From: Prochilodus magdalenae
Lineage: Eukaryota; Chordata; Actinopteri; Characiformes; Prochilodontidae
Direction: 5' to 3'
Assembly (NCBI GenBank): GCA_024036415.1
Contig: JAMWET010001196.1
Location: 62,001 to 126,000, forward strand
DNA: 64,000 bases
The position numbers and the translations under genes were made by a program. How positions within the stretch are numbered: position 1 is the stretch's first letter; each line of letters opens with the position of its first letter. This document shows positions 35,182 through 45,982 of the stretch, piece by piece. The notes beneath the pieces are model-generated. The model was not told the DNA's origin, did no database searches, and saw only the letters and a list, made by a program, of their open reading frames with translations.

Positions 35182-35760
35182 GTATAACCGGCCACTTTAT
35201 TAGAAACTGCTAATAGCTCCTCCTAATATCCACAGATAATGAGAGACTGTAGTCCATCTGTTGTACTTGGAGGTTGTACTAGCCATCCTCTATTCCTTCA
35301 TCAACGGTTTCTGACCACAAAGCTTCTCTTACCAAACACTACTTACAGCACACTAACACATTACACTTACTGAGTCACTGTACACCAACACACTACTTAC
35401 AGCACACTAACACATTACACTTACTGAGTTACTGTACACCAGCACGCTACTTACAGCACACTAACGCATTACACTTACTGAGTTACTGTACACCAACACA
35501 CTACTTACAGCACACTAACACATTACACTTACTGAGTTACTGTACACCAACACACTACTTGCAGTACACTAACACATTACACTTACTGAGTTACTGTACA
35601 CCAACACACTACTTACAGCACACTAACACATTATACTTACTGAGTTACTGTACACCAACACGCTACTTACAGCACACTAACACATTACACTTACTGGATG
35701 TGTGTTTATTGCTGTGCCTGATACTCATACCAGCACCACATACACTATCATGTCAGTTTC
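35182..35760. repeat. 54-bp minisatellite array 2 inside a MITE B remnant
   Basis: 35331-35697 holds about 6.8 copies of the same 54-bp unit as 3571-4772. The left flank ('ccactttattagaaactgct') and right flank ('gctgtgcctgatactcatac', 'cagcaccacatacacta') are pieces of palindromic MITE B, so the array sits within that element. Confidence 0.8.
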
Positions 35761-35829
35761 ACGGCTGTGCTACAGTAGGGCTCTTTCATGGCTTTTCCTG
35801 TCTTTCAATTTCTGTCATAATGTAATTTG

Positions 35830-36120
35830 GCTGCACAGACGCTCTGTTTATAGATGCTGAGCTGTCTTTGATACTTTGTGACTTGAAGACTATACAGTAT
35901 GTACCAAGCAGGAGTGATAAACTTCAGCTGTAGACTGGAGGGAGCCTGTCCCGAGCTCCAGCTGTTCAGCGCAAAATGCCTCACTAATTACACACAGCAA
36001 TTACAGCTCTTACCTCGGAGCTGTGAGGAAGCTGAAGTACGTGCCTGCTGTGTGAGGAAACAGGCTTTACAGGAGCAAGACACCAGCTGATTTAAGAAGA
36101 AAAGTCCCTGACTGACATAA
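35830..36120. other. unique block, possible conserved non-coding DNA
   Basis: Repeat-free; includes 'cactaattacacacagcaat'-type homeodomain cores. No coding evidence. Confidence 0.2.
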
Positions 36121-36399
36121 AGACAGATCTTAATAACTTCTTTTATTATTGCAAAAAACAGGATATACTGTATGGTAATGTACATTTATTTACATGGAAA
36201 TTCTTGGATAAATAATGTATCTACACAGAAGCACTGTAACGGGGCACATACTCACTGGACTCACATCACATTACTTTCCTTGGTTTTCTGCATTCGGCTT
36301 AATTCCTCCTCAGCACATGACATTTCCTGTCAGGACAATACAGGTTTAATAATAATATTAAAAACTAGAAAAGTGCATTTCCTGAAGAAAACACGGGAT

Positions 36400-36840
36400 G
36401 GTTGCGCAGCTTGCTCAGTGAGGAACGAGGGATTAGTAAACGAGTGCGGGTTGGTATGACTGTGGATTAGCGTCTGGGGGCCTGCCCTTAGTGAGTACGT
36501 GAAGTTTGGTGGCTCTCGGACGAACGGAAACATTACTGCTTGGTTTGGGTCAACAATGATTGGGACTCTATGGAAGGAATGAGGGATGAATAAACAACAG
36601 ATAGAGGAGTGCGGGTCTGTATGGCTGTGGATTAGTCCTTGGGGACCTACCCTTAGTGTGTATGTGAAGTTTCACGCCTCTAGGCGAAACGAACAGCCGG
36701 CTTTAGAGGGGTCCAAAAATGACACTCTAGGGGAGGAACGAGGGATGCGAAACAAAAAGGAGAAACGAACGAGTGCGGTTCAATCCAACACTGAATTCCA
36801 GTGTATCTGATTTGGTGTCTCTAGGTCGAGCGGAAGAGGG
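36400..36840. repeat. 'gagtgcgggt' dispersed tandem repeat, block 1
   Basis: Three diverged copies of a module with 'ggaacgagggat', a 'gaggagtgcgggt' step and 'gctgtggattag', about 160 bp apart. Related copies at 38035-38530. Confidence 0.65.
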
Positions 36841-37224
36841 TTAGATTGGCATGTGTTTTTCGATCCTATTCATTCTCTATGGCAAAAAATATTCCCTCCT
36901 ACTCGGAATTCGTTCATCCGATCAAAAAGCTGTATACAAGCCCGCAACCATAACTATAACTGCATTAAACTGTGGGTTTATAATTATACATATTTACATT
37001 CAGCAGGAACCTCAAACACTGATCCACCGAAGCTAGCGGCCTAAAACACCGAACTGCAGAAGACGTGTATCCCTGCTCTGTAACACCTGCTCCCTGGTTA
37101 GTGTTTATAGGGTCTTGGGTGACAGCGGTGGTTTGAATGTGTGTCTTGCTTTGAACAGCACGCTGTACTAAACCAGCTCTAGTGCGCCTTTCTATAGTGT
37201 ATACTAGTGCAGGTTTCCAGAAAG

Positions 37225-38290
37225 ACTTGTTGTCTTAAAGTTGCTAAGGGGTTGCTAGGCAGTTGCTATGGTATTTCAGGTGGTTGCTATGATATCCTTT
37301 GTGGATGCTATGGTGTTGCCATGGTGCCCAGGTGATTGTTATGGTGTTGCTAGGTAGTTGTTATGGTTTCCCAGGTGGTTGCTAATGTGTTGCTAGACAA
37401 TTGCTGCGGTATTTCAGCTGGTTGCTATGATATCCTTTGTGGTTGCTATGGTGTTGCTTGGCAACTGCAATGGCATTCCAGGTGGTTGCTAAGGTGTTGC
37501 TATGGTCCCCAGGTGATTGTTATGGTGTTGCTAGATGGTTGTTATGGTTTCCCAGGTGGTTGCTAACATATTGCTAGACAATTGCTGCGGTATTTCAGGT
37601 TTTTGCTATGATATCCTTTGTGGTTGCTATGGTGTTGCTTGGCGACTGCCATGGCATTCCAGGTGGTTGCTTAGGTGTTGCTATGGTGCCCAGGTGATTG
37701 TTATGGTGTTGCTAGGTGGTTGTTATGGTTTTCCAGGTGGTTGCTAACATGTTGCTAGACAATTGGTGCTGTATCCCAGATGGTTGCACAGGTGCCGCTA
37801 GGCAGTTGCTGTGGTATCCTCAGGTGGTGGGCTGACGTGTTGCAAAGCGGTTGCTGTGGTATTCCAGGTGGTTTCTAAGGTGTTGCTAAGCAGTTGTTGT
37901 GCTATCCCAGGTGGTTGCTAAGGTGCTGCTAAGCATTAGCTATGATATTTTAGGTGGTTGCTAAGATGCTATAGTGTGGGGGTTGTTTACTGAGAGGGTA
38001 AATTCAGTTTTTGGCTGTAGGTTAAAAGAGACAATCGGGCTTGAATGGAGGTGGGAGTGAATGGAACTCTATGGTGGGAAAGAGGGATAAATAATCAACA
38101 CATGGAGGAGTGCGGATTGTGGTTGCTATGGTGTTGCCTGGCGACTGCCATGGCATTCCAGGTGGTTGCTAAGGTGTTGCTATGGTGCCCATGTGATTGT
38201 TATAGTGTTGCTAGGTGGTTGCTATGGTTTCCCAGGTGGTTGCTAATGTGTTGCTAGACAATTGGTGCGGTATCCCAGATGATTGCACAG
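37225..38290. repeat. 'ggttgctatggtgttgct' tandem repeat with about 172-bp higher-order unit
   Basis: Short units built on 'ggtggttgctaaggtgttgc' and 'gttgctatggt' run through 37225-37960 and resume at about 38110-38290. Blocks starting near 37363 and 37535 repeat with a 172-bp offset. The interruption (37975-38110) is a copy of the 'gagtgcggg' module. Open frames here are repeat artefacts. Confidence 0.85.
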
Positions 38291-39038
38291 GTTTGCAGTT
38301 TGGTGGCTGTAGGGTAAAGGAGACAATAGGGCTCGAATGGGTTTGCGAGTGAATGGAACTCTATGGTAGGAAAGAGAGAAGGATGAATAAACAACACATA
38401 GAAGAGTGCGGGTCAGCACAGCTGTGGATTCGAGTCTGTGGATCTGCCATGAGTGAGTACATACAGCTTGGTGGCTGTAGGTAACAGTAGGGTTTGAGTG
38501 GAGGTGCAAGTGGATGGGACTCTAAGGGAGAACCAAGTGATGAGAAAGTGCTGGCCCCACCACAGTGTAGAAATCTAGATAGGCAGGTTTCACTTCACAT
38601 CCACCCCCTCTGAATGACTTCCTTTCCGGGGACTGAATATTAGAACCCTCTGAACTGGGTAAACACACTGCCCTGTAATCAGCTCTGCGTGCTCGTGTGC
38701 GCTTCGTCCAGCGCGTCCTCCAGCTGGACTCCAGCCAGAGTGAAGTTTCCTATGTTCACTGTTGGGGCGCTGAGAACGTCAGATGGCTCCTCTTAAGATG
38801 TTAGGAGAGGGGTGGGGGTGTTGCGTGGGGGAATCCCACTCGTGAGGGGTATACCCAGACCTGAGCGAGACAAAAAACCCCGAGCGAGATCAAAACGAAA
38901 CCGAAATTCTCCGGAGAGCGCGCGGTACGGCTCACACAGCCCGCGCTGGCGCTCTGACTGAACCGCTGCGCTCATTTCGGAGGATCTTACCCAGAACGCA
39001 CACAGCAGCTCTCTAACGTGTACATGGCCTGGACGTTT

Positions 39039-39044
39039 TAATCC
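39039..39044 (+). promoter_or_regulatory. TAATCC (Otx/Crx-type) site
   Basis: Core recognition sequence of K50 homeodomains such as Otx2/Crx, 82 bp before the palindrome at 39126. Confidence 0.35.
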
Positions 39045-39125
39045 CAGAGAGACATGAAAACAGCAGCGCGAGGGAACGAGGGAGGGAGCCGGACAGAGGG
39101 AGGAGGAGGAGGAGGAGAGGGCATC

Positions 39126-39136
39126 TAATCGGATTA
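39126..39136. promoter_or_regulatory. paired-class homeodomain dimer palindrome
   Basis: TAATCGGATTA matches the P3 dimer consensus TAAT-YNR-ATTA; each half, TAATC, is the version preferred by K50 factors (Otx, Crx, Gsc). It lies in the presumed leader of ankrd33b. Confidence 0.45.
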
Positions 39137-40220
39137 TGGAGCTTCAGTGGCCAGTGGCCCATACTGACTGCCGCCTGTAGCTGCTGTGGAGAGGCAGCAC
39201 TTTTGCTTTCAGCCCTGCCTGCCGGACTCGGGGCTGCTTCTTCTCTGGAAGTGCCTGCTAATCACTTTTGGGGGATTTTCTCTTTCTCTTTCCCTCTTTC
39301 ATTTGCACATGGTCTTCTTACAGCACTGCCCAGGAGAGATTACAGGAGGAGATCCACAGGATGGAGGTCGCCAGCCAAGTCCGTTCCTATCTACTGGGAT
39401 TATACCGAGTATTATGAAGTGTGACTGATTGATGAGCAGAGGTGGGTCACTAGTGCTACTTTCTCAGTTCTAGCCACGTTAGATTCAGGTTTCTGCTGTC
39501 CTGACCTTTAAAGGATCCTCAGGTCAGGTAGATTTCTGAGTGATCTACTGAGTGATCTACAAGAATTCATTTTTTGTCATGACGGTCACATCATGTGGTG
39601 AACTTTCCAGATGGTCACACCGCTGACTTTTGAAAGATCCTAAAAAGCTGAAGAAGAGCTTCAGAGACTACGGCTGACAGATGTTCGATGTGCTAGGAAG
39701 TTCCTCTGCAGTTCCTCTCACTACCACTACTACTCCTGTGGTTTCTGACCCGCTGCCTTTCTTTGATTGAGTTTGCAAAACATCAACACAATTACTAACA
39801 CTTATATTGTAAGTAAGTAAGTAATATTGTCAGTATGGTCTCGGCATCTGACCTGCTTCACACCTGGTTACACCACTGACTGAGATCTCACTGTTTTAGT
39901 TTTGGGTTTTTTTTTTTTCCATTTTTGTACTTTTAAGGGGATCTTCTATTCAGGTAAGTTTCTGAGTGATCTACTTCTCACCCATTCAGTAATTCCTTTT
40001 TCGTCAGTAACAGGATCTGATCTGTATTCCAGCTGGTTACACCGCTGACCTTTGAGGTTTTTAGACCAAATAAAGATCCTAAAAAGCAGAAGAGCACCTC
40101 CACATCCGCCTCCACCGCTACTACTACTACTACTGTGGTTCTTGACCTGCTACCTTTCTTTGGAAGCTTCTGTCTGAACTTCATTGTGTGTCATTACGGT
40201 CACAGCACCTGACCTGCTTA

Positions 40221-40232
40221 CATCACTTTTAT

Positions 40233-40310
<78 letters not shown>
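40221..40310. repeat. (TA)n microsatellite
   Basis: About 90 bp of TA repeats directly abutting MITE A at 40311; the other side of the MITE continues as (TA)n at 40566-40588. Confidence 0.95.
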
Positions 40311-40313
<3 letters not shown>

Positions 40314-40564
40314 CATTGCTGTCCAATGAAAACCATGTATCTCCATTTTTGTTGATTTTTACTGTTATGCCTCATTTGATCACATGAGCTGCTGTTTACA
40401 CTGTGTGGAACTTTTCATGAAGAATGAACCAACAGAAATGGCCCAAAACTGTCTGGAAGGACGTCTGGTTCCATTGACTTCCATTCAAGTTAAATGAGGT
40501 TTTTGGCCTCTCCTGTAAAGTTGCCATTTTGGAGATACCTGTTTTTCTTTGGGCAGCGACGACA

Positions 40565-40565
<1 letters not shown>
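40311..40565 (-). mobile_element. MITE family A copy nested in (TA)n
   Basis: 255 bp with ends 'attgctgtccaatgaaaacc' and 'tttttctttgggcagcgacg', minus orientation, inserted within a TA microsatellite. Confidence 0.85.
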
Positions 40566-40595
<30 letters not shown>

Positions 40596-40737
40596 TTTAC
40601 AAACAAACAATCAAAAAATAATCAGAAATAAAAGATAAAAGTGGTGTAAAGCTGGTCTAGTGATGTGACCATAATGAAGAAAAAAGGAATTAGTAAATGT
40701 GCTGATGTTTAGGAAGTTCCTCTGATGTTTAGGAAGT

Positions 40738-40817
40738 TTGTTTGTTTGTTTGTTTGTTTGTTTGTAAAGATTGTAAAGCATTCTTGGGTATGTAAAAGGC
40801 GCTATATAAGTGTAATC

Positions 40818-40870
<53 letters not shown>

Positions 40871-40874
40871 GTAA

Positions 40875-40906
<32 letters not shown>

Positions 40907-40909
40907 TTA

Positions 40910-40944
<35 letters not shown>

Positions 40945-41062
40945 GTAATAGTAGTAGTAGTAGTAGTAGTAGTAGTATTATATTATTATTATTATTATTA
41001 TATTGGTATTATTATTAGTAGTAGTAGTATTAGTATTAGTATTATTATATTATATATTATAT
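40738..41062. repeat. compound (GTTT)n, (ATT)n and (AGT)n microsatellite
   Basis: A (GTTT) run at 40738-40765, then alternating ATT and AGT triplet blocks from about 40819 to 41062. A duplicated 'agtagtagtattatattatt' step shows local slippage. Confidence 0.95.
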
Positions 41063-41915
41063 ATTATTATTGGCATTATTATCTCTTTTTTAAACAAAAA
41101 AAATAAATCTAAAAAATCAGAACACCTCCAAACTCCACTTCTAAGAAGTTCTTCTCACTACACTGTAAAAACCAAAACCTAAAAGATGACCTCAGTGTAT
41201 TATAAGCCAATGAAATACATTCACCTCAACTCATAAACTTGCTGTGATTGAAAGAACCCTTGTTAGTTCAGAGTCCTTTGCTACGCTGAACCAGCCTAAT
41301 TCATTTGCTTGTACTGAAGTGAGGTAAGTGTTTTCGGGATGGACCAGCGAAACGCTTGTTTCAGTGTGCTACCGTGTTTTCAGCCCTGACCTGCAATGTT
41401 TCATCGAGTTTTGGAAAATGTCAGTTCATTGCGGTCACAGCATCTGGCTTTGCAGCTGGTTAGAGCGCTGACATAGGAGGTTTATCTCCTTCTGTAGACC
41501 AGAAGAGATCCCAGAAAGCAGGAGAACAGCTGAAAAGCCCGATGTGAGATGTTCTGACAGATGTTAGATGTTTCTAAGAAGTTCCTCTGCAGGTCCTCTC
41601 AGTACCACTACCACTGCTGTGGTTCTTGACCTGCTACTGTTCTTCGGAAGCTTCTGATTGTGTTTCCAAAATTTTCCATTTTTTAGTCATTACGGTCCTT
41701 CACGCCCCGTCGCACCACTGACTTCGTTAGGTCTCTTTCTCTTTGTTCTAGACCAAGAGAGATCCCAACAACAGAAGAACAGCTCCAACTTCCACCTGAG
41801 CAAGTTATCTTCTCCACCGTCTCCATATATATGACTGTAACGGTTACTAAAGCCGTCATCGTGGAGCCTCATGAGTCGCAGTCCTTGCTTGGCGATTTTG
41901 ACCTAGGGCTGTTAA

Positions 41916-42350
41916 ATGTTGGTGACACAGGACGGGAGGGATGCTAGAGGCTCCTCAATGGCCAAAGCTCAGCTCATCCACCGCACCGGAGCTGCTTCAG
42001 CCCGTGTGCAGCCCACGATACCCGAGGAACCGTCCAATAGTACTGATCACGACGAGTACCTCGGGTCTTGCGATACAGAGGGAGATGAAGAGGGGGAGTA
42101 CGAAGAGTACGATGAGTTCTCCCAGCTGCCGGACACCAGGAGCATCGCCTCAGATGACTCCTTTTACCCTCCAGAGGATTTCGACGACCTTGAGGACCTT
42201 GACCCGGAGAGGAGCCCGTCTGTGGAGAGCGAGACGTCGCTAATGAGTTTCTTCCAGGCATGCAGCAGCAACCAGGTGCTCATGGTCAAGCTCATGATAC
42301 GGCGGGGCGTCACCGGGGACGAGGTCCAGGAAACTGACAAGAACAACAGG
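41916..42350 (+). CDS. ankrd33b: ankyrin repeat domain-containing protein 33B, first coding exon (3' partial)
   Basis: Encodes the N-terminal 145 residues. TAA at 41913-41915 lies immediately upstream in frame, so the ATG at 41916 is the first possible start. The protein has an acidic stretch ('DTEGDEEGEYEEYDEF', about residues 50-65), the family's signature 'SQLPDTRSIASDDSFYP' (about 66-82), then 'LIRRGV'-like sequence ('LMIRRGVTGDEVQETDKNNR') that begins the ankyrin region, ending at a donor AGG|GTGAGT (42350/42351). The acceptor 'acctag' (41901-41906) may open the exon. The following ankyrin exons were not found, so the intron exceeds 21.6 kb. The vertebrate paralogue ANKRD33 (PANKY) is a photoreceptor nuclear regulator; a similar role here is inference. 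Its position downstream of ropn1l matches human 5p15. Confidence 0.93.
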
Positions 42351-42879
42351 GTGAGTGTTGGTGGTCATAACATTAAGGGAAACCAGCTTGTGGTTTCTTA
42401 CTTCAAACTTAACGCTTTAGACCCAAATCCTACATTTCCCTGTGTATTGTTCCTTCTCTTGATGTTTTATCACGTCCTCCTGATTTTATTTAGTGTGTAT
42501 CAAACCATTTATATTCCATTCCGAGGCTATAAAGAAAAAACTCTGTGGGGAATTCAGCTTTGCACAAGACTCCTTTAGCATGGTTCACAGGAGGTTACAA
42601 ACATACCACACAGGAAGTGAAGTAATAGCTGAAGCTCTTCTGCCAGGCTGGGTCCACATGGCCGTTACTGTGTAAACAGTGCTTGAAGTGTAAACAGTGA
42701 GGTGCCAGTAATCTCCTTTTTATAATTCTGAAGAAAAGATACTAAAGGATAGACGAAATCCCTTTGATTATTAAGAGGATGATTCATTTTATCACAATAA
42801 TAATAACAACAACAGCAACAACAACAACAACAACAGCAATAATAATAATAATAATAATAATAACTAAATTATAAAAAGC

Positions 42880-43625
42880 TCACCAGACAAAATATTAGTC
42901 ACCTGTAATTGAAATGTACCTGGACTGAAGTTTCTGGATGTAGGCCACATCAATATTCAGACACTCTTGCATCAAAGCATTGCTCAGTTGGGCCAGATGT
43001 GGTGGATCCCTTCCCTGGCACAGTTCCGAGGAGAATTCCCTGTAGACTGGGATTGTAGCCACTGCTGGTAGACCCGTATGAGCGTACGCTTCCATACACC
43101 TGCAGATTCAGCTACTTCCTTCACACTATGGTCTTTGACACATCGAACAAGACTTCATTTGCTTTAAGTAACAGTCTCACTATTCACTGCTGGAACATTG
43201 CTGTTAGGATTTGGTTGCATTCCTTGTTGAACTTTTTTTAAATTTTGCATCAAAGAATTGGTCAGTTGGTTTCAGATTTGGTGGATGCCTTCCCTGGCAC
43301 AGTTCCAAAGAGAACTCCTTGTAGACTGGGATTTTCCCACTGCTGGTAGACCCGTATGACCGTACGCTTCCATACACCTGCAGATTCAGCTACTTCCTTC
43401 ACACTATGGTCTTGGGCCACGCCCACATGCAGTCCCTCCTTTTAGCCAATCATTAACATCTGCTCTGGAGCCATTTTCCACACATGGAACGAGACATTCC
43501 CTGCACTGTAGCACCTCTTCTCAATCTATGGATCCCATCACTCACACCCCGTAGGTATCTATAGTCCCATCATACTCGTGCAGCGCCATCTGCAGGAGCC
43601 TGAAAGTACTAGCACACACACAGGG
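42880..43625 (-). mobile_element. Tc1-like element remnant, minus copy
   Basis: Reverse-strand relative of 63231-63780: shares the transposase N-terminus encoding 'MKEVAESAGVWKRT'-type helix-turn-helix sequence and 'VYREFSSELCQG'-frame DNA. An internal duplication repeats 'cactgctggtagacccgtat' through 'cttccttcacactatggtct' (near 43057 and 43338). Left end 'caccagacaaaatattagtc' at about 42887. Preceded by an AAC/AAT microsatellite (42799-42863). No intact frame. Confidence 0.65.
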
Positions 43626-44099
43626 ACTAAATAAATTTTCCCATGATCTTATGTTGACATATAGTATGATGTGTTATTGCATAAAGGAGTGGATAAGGTG
43701 AACAGTCGTGCTGATGAACACTTCCTGTGATATTCGGTGCTGATACAGCGAATATGCCCTCACGGCCTTTGCAGTGTTGTGTACAGCGTAGTGTTCCAGT
43801 GAAAGTGCGTGTCCGAGGAACTTGATTTGTGAAAGGGAGCGTGAATTTGAGAGAACACTAAATCAGATACACCGCCAGCAGCTTGTGAGAAGTGCTGCTA
43901 TGCAAGGAAAAGTCGTGGCATGCCAAAGAGTAAATATAGAATTACTGTGTACTGGTAAGTACCAGCCCACTTTGAACGCTGTGTGCACATTATTGCTATA
44001 AGATAAATTATATGATGTCAACACCGTCACTGGCAAAACGGAAAAACACAATCTATTATATATTTGGAAATTCCACTGTTCAACCTCTTCTCGGCATAG

Positions 44100-44645
44100 T
44101 GTTGCCCTCAGGCAACAAGCCAATTTTTTGGTCATTACACCGCCCCTTAATTGTTTAAATGCCTTTTTAAAACAATACTGTCAAAATATTGGTCTCCCAT
44201 AGTAATTATACTGTCAGATAAAATGTGGTGTATAATGTGGTGTATATTAAAATAACTGTATTTTTATTAATATGCAAATATGTATGCATTTCTATACTGT
44301 GTTTGGCTGTTAAAAATATATTATATAGTAATTGTTTCCTTAAAGCCATGTTTTTTTATTTGTTGTCTCAGGGCAACATTATGAATCAGGCCACTTGCGT
44401 TAGGACAAACATGCTGAAGCCAAAATGATTAGGTTAAAAAGGTTAAATATAATTTTTATTACATGCTTAAACGGGAATAATATGTGCATTTTTATGAATA
44501 TGCAAAAGCATATATGTATATATATATATTTATATGCTGTATTTGACTGTTTAAAGACACATTCTGTTGTCATTTATTAACTAAAGTGGTGTTTGTTACT
44601 TGTTGCCTCAGGGCAACATCATACAGTCAGGCTACGTGTGTTAGT
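44100..44645 (+). repeat. tandem module with 'gttgcctcagggcaac' palindromes
   Basis: Two diverged copies of an approximately 236-bp module (about 44220-44430 and 44455-44645), each ending in a palindrome-like 'ttgtctcagggcaac'/'ttgcctcagggcaac' followed by 'at.at..a.tcaggc.ac.tg.gttag'. A reverse-oriented palindrome, 'gttgccctcaggcaac', lies at about 44100. Possibly a transposon end. Confidence 0.5.
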
Positions 44646-44964
44646 GGTTCTCGGTTCTGGTTCTGGTGACCCCCTGCCCTGCAGGTTTTAGCCTTTCTGG
44701 TCCACCACACCTGATTCCAATAATCGACTGCTGCTGTTAATGAGTTAATAGGCTGCTGATCACATGAATCAGACTTTTGTGGCTTGATTTATGAGCGAAT
44801 GAGATCCTTTTTTATCACGCAGTCCTTTAACTCATTATAGTGACTCAGCATTGTTTCCCATGTAGTCACTCACTAGTAAGCCTAAGGATGTGGGTTAAAC
44901 GGTTAAACAAGTCTCCCTGCAGTCCCCAATGAGCACTTTAGCTCGTTTTAAATGGTGTTTGTTG

Positions 44965-45210
44965 ATATCAGCTCTGGCCAAGATCAACAAGTATCTCCAA
45001 CATGGCATCTTTACAGGAGAGTGAGTAAACCTCCTTTAATTCTAATGTAAGTCAATGGAACCAGACTTTTTTACAAGTGACTTGGGGCCATTTCTTTTGG
45101 TTCATTCATCATGAAACGTTCACACAGTGTAAACAGCTGCTGCTGGGATCAAATGATGCATAAAAAAAACTACAATGGAGATACACGTTTTTTCTGGACA
45201 GCAATGATAT
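44965..45210 (+). mobile_element. MITE family A copy
   Basis: About 246 bp, left end diverged ('gatcaacaagtatctccaac'), right end 'tttttctggacagcaatgat'. Central 'gtgtaaacagctgctg' retained. Confidence 0.75.
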
Positions 45211-45982
45211 GCCATAATAGTTGTCCAGCAACTTATCTGAACAGAACCTCAGTAGCCCAGACATACCTGCTGATGCAAAAGCAATTAGTGACCAACATCT
45301 GTGACTTCTGTTTAACGTGTAACTCAAGGCTCCAGCTAAGGTGCAGGTACAGCCAGAACAAGCTGACCTAAAAAGGCCGGTTACCTGATGATTCATTGCA
45401 AGAGAAACATGACAGAAGCACAGGAGAGCGTCTGCATTGTGTGGTGGATGTATGGCAGTAACAGTTCGGTCCACTGCAGGCCTACTTCTAACTTGGCATT
45501 GGATTTCATTAACCCTTTCAACTGCCAGGACCTCAGTTCCACACTCCAGTAGCTACCTGACCTACATAGGGTTTAAGAATATGGTAGTAATAGGTAATGT
45601 ATAATTACCAACATTTATGAATAACCAGATTTTAAGTTACAACCTAACTAATCAACCAACTGAGAGGCAAAGCAGAGATTGCTGAGGAGCTATTTCGACA
45701 GGTTTGTGGGAGACCTTCTTATTTCTATTAGTAGTCGACTGTAATATTCCATAGGCTGATATTAATTGCACAGATGTAATGTATATTCAGATCCATTTTA
45801 TTGTTGCAAGACACAAGAACAGGCGTAATAAGTGTCCTATAAAAATTATAGTGATGAAAATACACAAGATTATAAAACCATAGGCCTGTTTAATAATGAC
45901 TAACCTGTCCTTCCTTTCCTTACATAAAAGTATAACATGCCCAAAAGAAAGAAGCCTGAAGCAAACCCACCAATCAGGGTAC

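Larger units (their letters stand above)
38690..39180 (+). promoter_or_regulatory. likely ankrd33b promoter / 5' UTR region
   Basis: The most CpG- and GC-rich patch between ropn1l and ankrd33b (for example 'gagagcgcgcggtacggctc' near 38912), free of transposons, with a purine-rich 'gaggaggaggaggag' tract at about 39100-39118. It holds two Otx/Crx-type motifs (39039-39044 and 39126-39136). The promoter role is inferred from position and composition. Confidence 0.45.
39480..41830 (+). repeat. diverged repeated module upstream of ankrd33b coding exon
   Basis: At least four diverged copies of a module lie between the promoter and the first coding exon: about 39500-39780, 39830-40215, 41400-41680 and 41680-41830, with a fragment near 40650-40740. 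Shared landmarks in order: 'cattacggtcacagcatctg', 'ctggttacaccgctgac', 'tagacca...agatcc...aaagcagaagagc', 'aggaagttcctctgcag', 'ctaccactactac' and 'tgtggttcttgacctgctac'. TA, GTTT and ATT microsatellites and one MITE A copy have opened up the array. Whether it is UTR, intron or enhancer cannot be told from sequence. Confidence 0.7.

Noticed and set aside
36851..37044. Overlapping 61- and 63-codon frames
   Set aside because: Two frames of the same AT-rich repeat-flanked DNA, with no homology.
41450..41525. tRNA-like string 'tggttagagcgctgaca'
   Set aside because: It is one copy of the repeated module; other copies read 'tggtcacaccgctgac' and no B box or cloverleaf follows.
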